From the NCBI RefSeq assembly GCF_000482465.1, contig NZ_KI519424.1, positions 26,681-90,680 on the forward strand: DNA of 64,000 nucleotides, given 5' to 3'. The position numbers and the translations under genes were made by a program. Of the stretch, positions 1-7,532 are shown piece after piece (the stretch's first letter is position 1; the number at the start of each line of letters is the position of its first letter). This DNA comes from Runella limosa DSM 17973. GTDB taxonomy: Bacteria > Bacteroidota > Bacteroidia > Cytophagales > Spirosomataceae. The notes beneath the pieces were generated by a model that was not told where the DNA came from, ran no database searches, and saw nothing but the letters and a program-made list of their open reading frames with translations.

Positions 1-51
1 GCGGGCAACAAAGTGCTCGACGGTCACTTCAAAGGTCTGATAGGTGTTCAT
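1..51 (-). CDS. 5' end of an unidentified gene running off the window
   Basis: Reading leftwards from ATG at 51-49 gives 17 codons, MNTYQTFEVTVEHFVAR, with no stop before the edge. It diverges from the gene at 228, with a perfect palindrome between them. The fragment is too short for me to recognise a family. Confidence 0.35.
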   Translation of the reverse strand, partial: MNTYQTFEVTVEHFVAR

Positions 52-90
52 GGGGAGGTAAAAAGAGTTAAGTCTTATTTAGGATGTAAT

Positions 91-110
91 ACAGTATGCT
101 TGCATACTGT
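91..110. promoter_or_regulatory. Palindromic operator candidate
   Basis: Perfect 9-bp arms ACAGTATGC and GCATACTGT surround TT. A further partial half-site, GTATGCAA, follows at once. The position between divergent starts (51 and 228) fits an operator for a small dimeric repressor. No regulator gene is visible nearby. Confidence 0.45.
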
Positions 111-227
111 ATGCAAACGTACGCAAGTAATTTTTGTTTCAAAAAAGATTTGAAGTAAAATTGTGGGGTCAGTTTTTAACGGTTGAAAATTGACAGTACA
201 AACTGCTATTATTTCCATTGAAGACCT

Positions 228-1346
228 ATGAATTTTGAAACTTTAGTCATTAATAGTACTCAGTACCACGATGCCAATGCCAGTGCAGTGGTGCCTCCCA
301 TTTATTTGTCAACTACGTTCGAGCGTGAGCCCGATAGCAGTATTCCTCACGGACATATTTATACCCGAGCCAGTAACCCCAACCGAAATTCATTGGAAAA
401 AGCCTACGCGATATTGGAAGGAGGGGAAGTTGGGATGGCTTTTGCGTCGGGGCAAGCGGCTACGGCTACTATTTTTCAGTGTCTTTCTCCCAATGACCAC
501 GTTATTGTGCCAGACGATGCTTACTACGGAACTCCCGCTTTATTGCAGGAAATCATGTCCGTTTGGGGTTTAAAATACACAAAGGTGGACATGAGCGATT
601 TAGCAGCGATTGAAGCGGCTTTTTTGCCCAATACCAAATTAGTGTGGATAGAAAGCCCGTCGAATCCCCAACTCAAAATTACTGACATTGCGGAGGTAGC
701 TACGTTGGCTCGTCAAAGAGGCGCTTATACCGTTTGTGACAATACATGGGCAACCCCTGTTTTACAACGCCCACTTGATTTGGGCTGTGATGTGTCGATG
801 CACTCGGCCACCAAATACTTTGGGGGACACAGCGATTTGTTGAGTGGGGCATTGATATTTAAAGAAAATGGACCGTTGGCCGAGAAAGCGCGAATGATAC
901 AAGCTTTAGGAGGGGCTGTACCTTCGCCATTTGATTGTTGGTTGGTTTTGAGGGGACTTAAAACTTTGCCTTTGCGGGTGCGGCAGCAAACGTCGAATGC
1001 GGCACAGTTGGCCGAATTTCTGGGTACACATCCTGCTTTGGAAGTCGTTCATTACCCTTTTTTGCCGAGTCATAGTGGAGTAGAAGTGGCCAAAAAACAA
1101 ATGAGTGCGGGGGGAGCGATGTTGTCGATTCAAGTAAAAGGGGGAGAAGAGGCGGCATTGGCCTTGAAAAGCAAAGTAAAAGTGTTTATTAGAGCCACGA
1201 GTTTGGGAGGAGTAGAAAGTTTGATTGAACACCGAGCGACGGCGGAGGGAGTTCATTCGGTGAGCCCTAAAGACCTGCTTAGAATTTCAGTAGGGCTAGA
1301 ACACATAGATGATTTAATTGCGGATTTAAAGCAAGCATTGGAGTAA
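228..1346 (+). CDS. PLP-dependent Cys/Met metabolism enzyme (cystathionine gamma-synthase/lyase family)
   Basis: A 372-residue fold-type I PLP enzyme of the trans-sulfuration family. The Tyr/Arg phosphate-site motif IYTRASNPN is at residues 44-52. DNTWATP at 171-177 supplies the Asp that pairs with the pyridine nitrogen. The Schiff-base lysine is K196 in SATKYFGGHSD. The length is normal for the family, about 370-400 residues. Sequence alone does not separate cystathionine gamma-synthase, cystathionine beta-lyase, gamma-lyase or methionine gamma-lyase, so no symbol is given. The family acts in the cytosol on cysteine, cystathionine or methionine derivatives. It is monocistronic and followed by a tRNA gene. 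Confidence 0.9.
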   Translation: MNFETLVINSTQYHDANASAVVPPIYLSTTFEREPDSSIPHGHIYTRASNPNRNSLEKAYAILEGGEVGMAFASGQAATATIFQCLSPNDHVIVPDDAYYGTPALLQEIMSVWGLKYTKVDMSDLAAIEAAFLPNTKLVWIESPSNPQLKITDIAEVATLARQRGAYTVCDNTWATPVLQRPLDLGCDVSMHSATKYFGGHSDLLSGALIFKENGPLAEKARMIQALGGAVPSPFDCWLVLRGLKTLPLRVRQQTSNAAQLAEFLGTHPALEVVHYPFLPSHSGVEVAKKQMSAGGAMLSIQVKGGEEAALALKSKVKVFIRATSLGGVESLIEHRATAEGVHSVSPKDLLRISVGLEHIDDLIADLKQALE

Positions 1347-1427
1347 TTTTAACAAATTGATAATCAGCAAAAAGGGCGTTTTTAAGCGCTGTTGAGCTTA
1401 TTTTTTAGATTTTTTCTGAGAAAAAGC

Positions 1428-1458
1428 TTGACAAAGCTGCGTAATAGTCCTACTTTTG
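1428..1458 (+). promoter_or_regulatory. Bacteroidota-type promoter of tRNA-Ser
   Basis: TTGA at 1428-1431, exactly 19 bases, then TACTTTTG at 1451-1458. This fits the Bacteroidota primary-sigma consensus TTTG-N19-TAnnTTTG. The tRNA begins about 32 bases downstream of the -7 box. Confidence 0.7.
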
Positions 1459-1489
1459 CAATCCCAAACGACGAGTAAGGGAAAAACAA

Positions 1490-1574
1490 AGAGAGATGGC
1501 AGAGTGGTCGAATGCGGCGGTCTTGAAAACCGTTGACTGTAACAGGTCCGGGGGTTCGAATCCCTCTCTCTCTG
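1490..1574 (+). tRNA. tRNA-Ser (anticodon TGA)
   Basis: Acceptor strands AGAGAGA (1490-1496) and TCTCTCT (1567-1573) pair fully, with G1574 as discriminator. The anticodon loop CTTGAAA is at 1522-1528 with TGA at 1524-1526, reading UCA. A long class II variable arm lies between the anticodon and T arms, as expected for tRNA-Ser. The T arm is GGGGG-TTCGAAT-CCCTC. CCA is not encoded. The 3' end from 1561 is the attachment site of the downstream element and is kept intact on this side. Confidence 0.93.
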
Positions 1575-1610
1575 CACAAGCCTGTAAATCAACGATTTAC
1601 AGGCTTTTTT
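1561..1610 (+). repeat. attL: direct repeat of tRNA-Ser 3' end plus terminator
   Basis: Positions 1561-1610 match 14611-14660 at 47 of 50 bases. The first 30 bases are identical, then three mismatches fall in the terminator loop, then 17 identical bases follow. The repeat begins inside the T arm of tRNA-Ser, a classic tyrosine-recombinase target. Corresponding points are 13,050 bp apart. Confidence 0.9.
1579..1610 (+). terminator. Terminator of tRNA-Ser
   Basis: Stem AGCCTGTAAATC (1579-1590) and GATTTACAGGCT (1594-1605) with loop AAC, followed by a T-run to 1610. The stem lies within the att repeat, so integration duplicates the terminator. Confidence 0.85.
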
Positions 1611-1640
1611 ATATCCACAGGCTACATTTTACGATTGAAA

Positions 1641-2522
1641 TCACTGTTTTCTCGGCGCATTTACGAGGAAATCATTAAAATCGTTAAAACCTTCATAAAG
1701 TCCAGAACAATCACTGACGGGAAGCCCGTCGCGGTCGCGTAAAAGATTGAAACATTTGATTCCTGTTTCGTCGCGATCAAAAAAACAATTCACTTCTTTG
1801 AACTCACGAAGGTAGGCAACGGCTTTTTTTCGGTTGTTGGTGGTGTTCAGAATTACGGTTGGAATCCGTGGAGCTTCACGGCCAAACCAAACGAGGGCTG
1901 ATAGGAAATCGAAGAAACCCTCAAAAACGGCTACCGTATTTCGGGACTCAAAATCAAAAGTCGTTATATCTTGTTCTCCTAAACATCCTTTGAAGTATTT
2001 GTTACGTAATGCAAATCCTTTTGAATCATTGGAAAAACCGACGGTAAAGTAAACTCGGTCGTTGGTGGTAGTCATTACTTCGTACAGGTACTTTTTAGCC
2101 AATGAGTAGGGGACTCCGCGTGATTGCACATAGTTGATAAGGACGGGGTTTTGTACAGGGTACACAATTTTAGGGTCGTTGGCCTTTGGCTTGGGTATTT
2201 CGGTCGCTGAAAGAAAAAGATTGGCGTAGCTCTCAAGCGCTTGGCCTTTAAACTCCAATAGTTTAGCGACCGCAACAGGAAAGTTACATTGCTCCAGCAA
2301 CTGCACAAGCCGTAATACACTGCCTCGGTGCTCATCGACGCCAAAGTCTTTAAAGCTATTTTTGGCAGGATTCACAAAAAATGATGGCGTAGGGTCGTCC
2401 CTCAGCGGGGAGTGATAAACGAGTTCTTTGCCGATGGCTTTGACTGGCTCTATGCCTTTTGCCGCCAAAAAGTCAACAATTGAAACGGCATTGGCTTTTT
2501 CGATTAATTCGGGTTTAATCAT
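1641..2522 (-). CDS. Toprim-domain DnaG-like primase protein
   Basis: A 293-residue protein with the layout of mobile-element primases. The N-terminal CHC2-like region (residues about 35-75, YHSPLRDDPTPSFFV) has lost the zinc-binding cysteines. The central and C-terminal Toprim domain keeps its acidic residues: E201 in VFEGFFDF, and D249 and D251 in CFFDRDETG. In the family this domain makes RNA primers or otherwise handles replication starts. The gene is the last on its strand before attL and lies downstream of the SF3 helicase gene, with the iteron region between them. Without a zinc finger, template recognition must differ from DnaG. The replication role is inferred from the domain and the context. 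Confidence 0.8.
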   Translation of the reverse strand: MIKPELIEKANAVSIVDFLAAKGIEPVKAIGKELVYHSPLRDDPTPSFFVNPAKNSFKDFGVDEHRGSVLRLVQLLEQCNFPVAVAKLLEFKGQALESYANLFLSATEIPKPKANDPKIVYPVQNPVLINYVQSRGVPYSLAKKYLYEVMTTTNDRVYFTVGFSNDSKGFALRNKYFKGCLGEQDITTFDFESRNTVAVFEGFFDFLSALVWFGREAPRIPTVILNTTNNRKKAVAYLREFKEVNCFFDRDETGIKCFNLLRDRDGLPVSDCSGLYEGFNDFNDFLVNAPRKQ

Positions 2523-2873
2523 GGGTGCTAATGGTTAGGGATTTCGACGAATCTTTTTCTTTCAGCGACAAATAGAGGATAACTAGAAATTGCACTGTGT
2601 TTTTTGGCGATTGACAAAAGCCCGCATTTCTGAGGATTTGGAAAAAAAATGGAACAAAATTGAAGAAATGGCAAGACCTCCTGAAAAGTGGAACATTTGG
2701 AACATTATTGGAACAAATTTTGGAACATTTTAATAGTTTGAAAATCAATAAAATAAAGAGCTTTGTTCCATTTGTTCCAAAATTCAGAACCTTTATGAAA
2801 GTGGCACTTTTGCAGCCGTATTTTGTTCCAAATTTTGTACCGTTTTGTTCCATTTGTTCCAAAATCGGTAAAT
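2523..2873. other. Candidate replication origin with iterons
   Basis: This 351-bp AT-rich gap between the helicase and primase genes holds five TGGAACA(A/T) boxes on the + strand (starts 2650, 2689, 2698, 2709, 2721) and five TTTGTTCCA boxes in the opposite orientation (starts 2762, 2771, 2822, 2844, 2853). A degenerate sixth lies near 2834. The two clusters face each other across an A/T-only-like stretch at about 2730-2760. Opposed iteron clusters next to a replicative helicase are typical of plasmid and satellite origins. Confidence 0.65.
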
Positions 2874-4229
2874 TCAAAAAATATCATTTGTACTTTTCCA
2901 AGTTTCTGCCTCAAACTTTGAGAAAATATAGTGAACCTTATTTTGGCCGTTTTTAAGAGGTAGATAATCCTGGCTAGATTCGGCTATTTTCCTACTAAAA
3001 AGCGTGTAGTGGGTTCTTGCTTGAGGTGCTTTGTTGAGTTCCTTTTCAATAGCAAAGCGAACTCGTTCCCGTTCAATGTTGCGCAACTCTGACTTCAATT
3101 CGTCCATAATGTCAGAAATACCAAACTTCATACTTTCTTCTTTTGGGAATAAGTCAAAAGTATCTATTATCAATTTCTTGATGGCTTGCGCGGTTTTACT
3201 GATGCTGTTATTGTAATAAAGTTGAAGTTGGGCGGTTTGGTAAACGATAGGAGCAAAGTACATACGGCTTTCTCGTTTGTATTTGAGCGTTCTTTGGGTT
3301 ATGAAATGAAGAAAAGCGGGGATTTCGGCCTCTAATTTGTCATCAATGAGCGGGTCATCTTTGATGCCTTTCTCGGCAAAGGTAGGCACCTTAAAAACCG
3401 CCCATCTAGGGTCGTTTCGCTCGATGAACAAGGCTTTACCTTCTTCGTTTGAAATAAAAATGAACTTTCCGAAGAAATCAACCTCCGATTGTGCTTTGTT
3501 TTTTTCGTTCACCGTAACTTTTCCAGTTTCGGTACTAAACCTTTTGAGCATTTGAGTAACGCCCTTTTTCTCCAATGACGTTTCATCTACAATGATGGCC
3601 AACCTTTTGACCCACACTGAATTAAAGTCGCTTTGCAGGTCATTGTTCCCTATTTTGATAGCATTGTCTTGAAAAATCTTGTAAATGATGTTGGCAAAGG
3701 TGGATTTACCTGTGTTTTTTTCTTGTGATTCCAGTAATAAAATGGGTAGTCGTTGGTAGGGACTGGTGTAAAGCAGCTGTAAATAGTCGATGGCAAAATC
3801 AAAGTAATGCTCTCCAAAGACGTGTTTTATCACTGCCAAAATGGTGTTGCAATCTCCCTCTTTTGGTTTGTGGGTAAGCTCGGAATATTCGTTGTAAAAT
3901 CCGTTGTGGACCTGTTTGTAGTTCGTGTGGGAGGCGACCATACAGAAGTCATCAAACTTGGAAATGTATTTGATGATTCCGTGGGTATGGTCATCAATCA
4001 AAGTGCCTTTGTTTAGCTTTAGGTAGTCTTTGAGCGGTTTGCCTTCTTTGTCAGGACGATAGACAATTTTGTAGTAATTATCACCTACTCGAATGTAGTT
4101 TTTGGCCGCTTTTTGCAGGCGCTTTTTTGTTCGTTCATCCTCTTGAGTAACGTCATTAAAGGGTGTTACTTCAGCTATGGGGGCAAACTCTTTTAGGGTA
4201 AGGGCTTGACTGGTTGGGTTATTCTCCAT
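2874..4229 (-). CDS. SF3 replicative helicase (DUF5906/D5-like)
   Basis: A 451-residue protein with a superfamily 3 helicase core: Walker A ESQEKNTGKST at 167-177, Walker B AIIVDET at 211-217 and sensor motif KFIFISNE at 255-262. This arrangement matches the primase-associated helicases of phages, satellites and plasmids, which unwind origins as hexamers. Residues 45-130 resemble the N-terminal region of DUF5906 proteins, and the last 120 residues are probably a winged-helix DNA-binding tail. The stop codon abuts the iteron cluster, so the protein is the best candidate to bind it. It has no integrated primase domain; the Toprim gene next door may supply that. Confidence 0.85.
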   Translation of the reverse strand: MENNPTSQALTLKEFAPIAEVTPFNDVTQEDERTKKRLQKAAKNYIRVGDNYYKIVYRPDKEGKPLKDYLKLNKGTLIDDHTHGIIKYISKFDDFCMVASHTNYKQVHNGFYNEYSELTHKPKEGDCNTILAVIKHVFGEHYFDFAIDYLQLLYTSPYQRLPILLLESQEKNTGKSTFANIIYKIFQDNAIKIGNNDLQSDFNSVWVKRLAIIVDETSLEKKGVTQMLKRFSTETGKVTVNEKNKAQSEVDFFGKFIFISNEEGKALFIERNDPRWAVFKVPTFAEKGIKDDPLIDDKLEAEIPAFLHFITQRTLKYKRESRMYFAPIVYQTAQLQLYYNNSISKTAQAIKKLIIDTFDLFPKEESMKFGISDIMDELKSELRNIERERVRFAIEKELNKAPQARTHYTLFSRKIAESSQDYLPLKNGQNKVHYIFSKFEAETWKSTNDIF

Positions 4230-4286
4230 TACTTTGTTGAAATTTGTTGTAAATCGCTGTTTTTTATTGAAAATGGGCGAGATAAG

Positions 4287-4319
4287 ATAAGCGGTGTTAC
4301 GAGCACCGCTTATTTTTTT
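4287..4319. repeat. Hairpin with T-run on the non-coding strand (copy 1)
   Basis: ATAAGCGGTG (4287-4296) pairs with CACCGCTTAT (4304-4313) around a 7-base loop, followed by T7 on the + strand. The flanking genes are on the minus strand, so their transcript reads A-run, hairpin, then about 60 bases to the next ATG (4229). The same layout recurs at 7165, 7497 and 8084. Confidence 0.6.
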
Positions 4320-4334
4320 ACCTCTACATCTAGG

Positions 4335-4550
4335 TTAGTTGCTACGATGATTTAACTCAAGTAGGTTTGTAGCTTGCTCTTTAAGGCGGTCGTTTTCAAA
4401 TTCAAGGTCATCAACTTTCTCGTTTAGCCTGTAAATCACGAGGTCTTTTGTTCCAAGGATTGCAGATTGATTTTGGATAAGCTGTTCAAGTATTGAAATA
4501 CGCCAACGAAGTTCATTAATGAGAACGCTATCATTGTTTTGTGTGTCCAT
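4335..4550 (-). CDS. Small coiled-coil protein, unknown function
   Basis: A 71-residue protein, acidic and rich in Leu, Glu, Asn and Asp. Heptad-like hydrophobic spacing runs through residues 10-65 (INELRWRISILEQLI, then DDLEFENDRLKEQ), so a coiled coil is likely. It starts 20 bp after the stop of the upstream recombinase and precedes the helicase, so it is probably in the same transcript. I do not recognise the family. A small accessory factor for recombination or replication fits the position but is unproven. Confidence 0.6.
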   Translation of the reverse strand: MDTQNNDSVLINELRWRISILEQLIQNQSAILGTKDLVIYRLNEKVDDLEFENDRLKEQATNLLELNHRSN

Positions 4551-4570
4551 GTTGGTAGATGCTTTTGAGG

Positions 4571-5845
4571 TTAGAAACGGTATTCGGCCGCGATGCTTTC
4601 TTCGGTAATTTTGGCGTACCTTTTGACAAACTTGGTATTTTGATGACCAAGGATAGCGGCAACGGTTTCTTCGCGCATACGCAGCGTATTCAACGCGAAA
4701 TTGCTGAAAGTTTTACGGCCTACTTTGGTCGTCAAACGTATCTTGATACCACAATGTACCGCAATGTGTTTTAGGTGGTAGTTTCGTTTCGTGTTCGCTT
4801 TTACGGGCAAATTGTTAATGCCTTCGTATTTGTTAACGATTGCCAAAGCTATCGGGTGAAGTGGCATCGAATAGGCGACCCCCGTTTTTCTTCTTTTACC
4901 TTTTAGCCATATACGCCCATCGGTGGGATGCTCGAAAAGTTCGTAATTACGTTCTTTTAGGTCACAATGATGTTGAGCGGTGAAACATGAAAAAACGAAA
5001 ATATCGGCTTCTTCGCGCAAGGTTTTAGCGGCCTTTTCGTGGAGTACGATGGTTGAAAAATCAAAACTGGCAAGGGTATTGACCTCTTCAATTGTCAAGT
5101 GGGTAGTATCGTAATAGTTATTGTCAAAGAGTTTATAACCCTTCAATGGATTTTTGTCGATTAGATGCGAGTTTTCGGCCATTTGCAACACACTTTTTAG
5201 AAGTTGAATGTTATTGTTTGCGTAGTCATTGGCAAACTTGGCTTTGTCAATGAGCCAATCGAGGTAACGTTCTGCCCATTCGTGGGTGATTTGGTCAGCA
5301 TACAGTTTTTTCACCTGCAAAAACTTCATGTACTTATCCAAATTGCTTTTGTACCGCCAATAGCTTTGTCGGGTACGCTCGGTGATGGGCTTTCTTTTTT
5401 GGGTTGATTTTTTGTGGTAAAACTCTCTGAAACAATCGTGAAACGTTGGTCGTTTGACGACGACGGGTTTGGGTTCAACTTTTATCATACCCTGGGCTTC
5501 GAGGTACGCGTTTTTGATGGAAGCTGCGGTGATGGGACGGCCGTCGAGTCGGAGCCTCATTTCGGCCTTTTTAATTTCGCTTTTGATGAAAGCCAGGCGT
5601 TGGTTAAGGAGCGCCGATTCTTCGGAGTCGTCAAGCATTTTTTGGAGCTTTTGCGCCCAATTGACAGTTCTGATGTTACGCTCGACTACAAACTCAGTGG
5701 CGTACTTGCCATTGACCCCAATTTTGCATTGGAGGGAGCTTTCGGCGCGGCTAGGGTTTACCAACTGAAAACGTATGGAGATAATCGCCGAACGTGAAAT
5801 GGGACGTTCGGCGGTTACAGAGGCGTTTGTCGTATCTTGATTCAT
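4571..5845 (-). CDS. Tyrosine recombinase with degenerate active site
   Basis: A 424-residue protein with the three-part plan of Bacteroidota phage/CTn integrases: arm-binding domain about 20-110, SAM-like core-binding domain about 133-235, catalytic domain about 245-424. In the catalytic domain the usual Arg-I segment reads FTAQHHCDL (288-296), with no Arg. The HxxR box reads KVGR (374-377), so the His is replaced by Lys while the Arg stays. The beta-hairpin lysine (about K320), H401 in LGHQ and nucleophile Y410 remain. It follows a second recombinase by 19 bp. It may be a DNA-binding partner or directionality factor, or a slow recombinase. Loss of Arg-I alone is common in this phylum; loss of the His as well is not. 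Confidence 0.85.
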   Translation of the reverse strand: MNQDTTNASVTAERPISRSAIISIRFQLVNPSRAESSLQCKIGVNGKYATEFVVERNIRTVNWAQKLQKMLDDSEESALLNQRLAFIKSEIKKAEMRLRLDGRPITAASIKNAYLEAQGMIKVEPKPVVVKRPTFHDCFREFYHKKSTQKRKPITERTRQSYWRYKSNLDKYMKFLQVKKLYADQITHEWAERYLDWLIDKAKFANDYANNNIQLLKSVLQMAENSHLIDKNPLKGYKLFDNNYYDTTHLTIEEVNTLASFDFSTIVLHEKAAKTLREEADIFVFSCFTAQHHCDLKERNYELFEHPTDGRIWLKGKRRKTGVAYSMPLHPIALAIVNKYEGINNLPVKANTKRNYHLKHIAVHCGIKIRLTTKVGRKTFSNFALNTLRMREETVAAILGHQNTKFVKRYAKITEESIAAEYRF

Positions 5846-5864
5846 GTTGCTAAGTGATTAACGA

Positions 5865-7160
5865 TTAGAGTAAACCGACTGATTTCATGTTGTTTTTAAT
5901 GGTTGAAGTCATCAAGTGTGCGTAGTATGATTCAGTTACTTTGACTGACTTATGGCCAAGGATTTTGCTAACGGTATGGAGGGGCAGACCCCGATTAATC
6001 AGAAAAGTGCCTGCTGTTTTTCGGGCGGTATGCGTACAAATTTTCTCGGCTACTTCTATATCAGCAATCTTTGCGGCTTCCTTGATGTTTATGTTCATCC
6101 TTTGATCGGTGAAAACAGGCATTTTGTACGAATATTTTTCAAGCAATAGCCTCGCTTTTTCGATAACAGGAATTTGGGAAGAACTCCCCGTTTTAGCTCG
6201 GTTTATGATTATCCATTCGGTGCCATCATCCTCTTTTTTTAGGTGCTTTTTGGCGTCAAATTGGGATAAATCGACATAGGCCATCCCCGTATAAACCTGA
6301 AACAAGAAACAGTCAACCGTTTTTTGTAAGCTCGGGCTGAAATGTGGGTAGTTTTCCAGTTTGAGAATGTCGGATTCTTCCAAAAAGAAAATGGGTTTTC
6401 GCTTTGAGCGAGGGAGCTTTAGTGACTTCAAAGGATTATTTTCCAAATCATCATTTATTACGGCAAAATCAAGAACTCTGGAAATCAGAGCCGCACATCT
6501 ACGGGCGTGGTCTAGGCCAGCTTTTCGGGTGGTGGTTAAATATTTGTGGTAACTGAGTACCCACCCTGGGCTAATGATTTTTAATGGCACTCTAAGCTGC
6601 TTGGTTTTGGACAAATAATCTTCCAGAACATTCACTCGGGATTTGATGCCCTTGAGTGTGTCAGGCTCAATAGATGGCGCTAGGTATTCAAAAAACTTTC
6701 GAGCATAGTCGAGCAACTCATAATCGACCGCGCTCTTAATACTGGCGTTGGTGTATAGGTCACTAAGCATTTGGGCGGTTGGTCTAACGCCTTGCTGAAT
6801 CAAATTCGTATGGAATTTCAATAAGTCGGTTTCAATTTGGCGTAGAAAAGTGTTTTGTACTTCGGTTTTCTCGGAGTCGCCTTTGATTTTCATCAATTTT
6901 TTATCCCATTGGGTCGCCTCAATTCTAATGCCCGTCGAAAAATCGGTACAGGGGGAGCCGTTGACCCGAAGCCGAACGTAGATAGTTTTAATTGGATTTG
7001 ATAGGGGCTTACTATAACGGAGCTTGAACCGAATGACAATTTTGCTCTGTTGGTGGCTGATAATTGATTTACGCTCACGAATCGAGTAGTGAGAGTTAAT
7101 AAATTCTGCTAAATTTGTTTCAATGTTTTGCATTGTAAAAAGTGGTTTATGGTGAAACAT
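5865..7160 (-). CDS. Tyrosine recombinase/integrase (probable active integrase)
   Basis: A 431-residue integrase with an arm-type N-terminal domain (about 35-115), a SAM-like core-binding domain (about 145-245) and a catalytic domain (about 258-425). The catalytic residues are K323 in RAKTGSSS, H377 and R380 in HTARKT, H403 in LGHKS and Y413 in SYYAHL. The Arg-I site reads TGMAYVDL, with Ala, a substitution familiar from Bacteroidota integrases such as IntDOT. It probably recombines the tRNA-Ser 3' end. An internal Met at residue 10 (start 7133) is an alternative start. It lies directly upstream of the degenerate paralogue. Confidence 0.9.
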   Translation of the reverse strand: MFHHKPLFTMQNIETNLAEFINSHYSIRERKSIISHQQSKIVIRFKLRYSKPLSNPIKTIYVRLRVNGSPCTDFSTGIRIEATQWDKKLMKIKGDSEKTEVQNTFLRQIETDLLKFHTNLIQQGVRPTAQMLSDLYTNASIKSAVDYELLDYARKFFEYLAPSIEPDTLKGIKSRVNVLEDYLSKTKQLRVPLKIISPGWVLSYHKYLTTTRKAGLDHARRCAALISRVLDFAVINDDLENNPLKSLKLPRSKRKPIFFLEESDILKLENYPHFSPSLQKTVDCFLFQVYTGMAYVDLSQFDAKKHLKKEDDGTEWIIINRAKTGSSSQIPVIEKARLLLEKYSYKMPVFTDQRMNINIKEAAKIADIEVAEKICTHTARKTAGTFLINRGLPLHTVSKILGHKSVKVTESYYAHLMTSTIKNNMKSVGLL

Positions 7161-7164
7161 GTGT

Positions 7165-7199
7165 GCCCTTGCAGCCTGGGAACTGCTTGGGCTTTTTTT
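7165..7199. repeat. Hairpin with T-run on the non-coding strand (copy 2)
   Basis: GCCC (7165-7168) and GCAG (7171-7174) pair with CTGC (7183-7186) and GGGC (7189-7192) across a symmetric TT/TT internal loop. T7 follows at 7193-7199. It lies between the integrase ATG (7160) and the stop of the upstream gene (7198-7200), which overlaps the T-run. Confidence 0.55.
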
Positions 7200-7458
7200 A
7201 TTGGAAAATGTGGCCCTGTTTCGGTATTGTTAGCTGTGAGTAACTGAATCTCTGAGGTTTTAGAAAATTTCCTCGTTTGCCAACACGGGTTATCACTATG
7301 CCATTTTCTTCTAACTGCATGATATGAACTTTGTACCCATTAGCACAATCGCTAAAAGTATATGCGTTAGAAGTGCCCCGATAAACCCAAATAGATTTGC
7401 GACAAAGGCGTAAATGAGAAACTGTACAAGTGTCTAGGCTAAACAAAATCTCTTTCAT
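7198..7458 (-). CDS. Hypothetical protein, 86 aa
   Basis: A small basic protein with several cysteines near the N terminus (residues 11, 19 and 38) and no transmembrane segment. I do not recognise the family. It sits between the antirepressor and integrase genes on the same strand, with a hairpin cassette on each side. A regulatory or excision-factor role would fit this position, but nothing in the sequence proves it. Confidence 0.55.
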   Translation of the reverse strand: MKEILFSLDTCTVSHLRLCRKSIWVYRGTSNAYTFSDCANGYKVHIMQLEENGIVITRVGKRGNFLKPQRFSYSQLTIPKQGHIFQ

Positions 7459-7496
7459 AGCTTTGATTTGTTTTTGAGGTTGATTAAAGATTTGAT

Positions 7497-7532
7497 GCCC
7501 TACACCGTTGGCGCGGTCGTAGGGCTTTTTTT
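7497..7532. repeat. Hairpin with T-run on the non-coding strand (copy 3)
   Basis: GCCCTAC (7497-7503) pairs with GTAGGGC (7519-7525), then T7. The unit is nearly identical to 8084-8119. A competing partner, GCCCTACGAC at 7536-7545, is the exact complement of GTCGTAGGGC at 7516-7525, so two mutually exclusive hairpins are possible. Confidence 0.6.

Noticed and set aside
1382..1592. Leftward ORFs ([10 protein letters not shown] type) across the tRNA-Ser gene
   Set aside because: These are the familiar false ORFs read from the antisense strand of tRNA-Ser.
2515..2877. 120-codon leftward ORF and a rightward ORF over the iteron region
   Set aside because: Composition is low-complexity Asn/Thr/Phe produced by the repeats; no protein-like pattern, and it overlaps the primase start.
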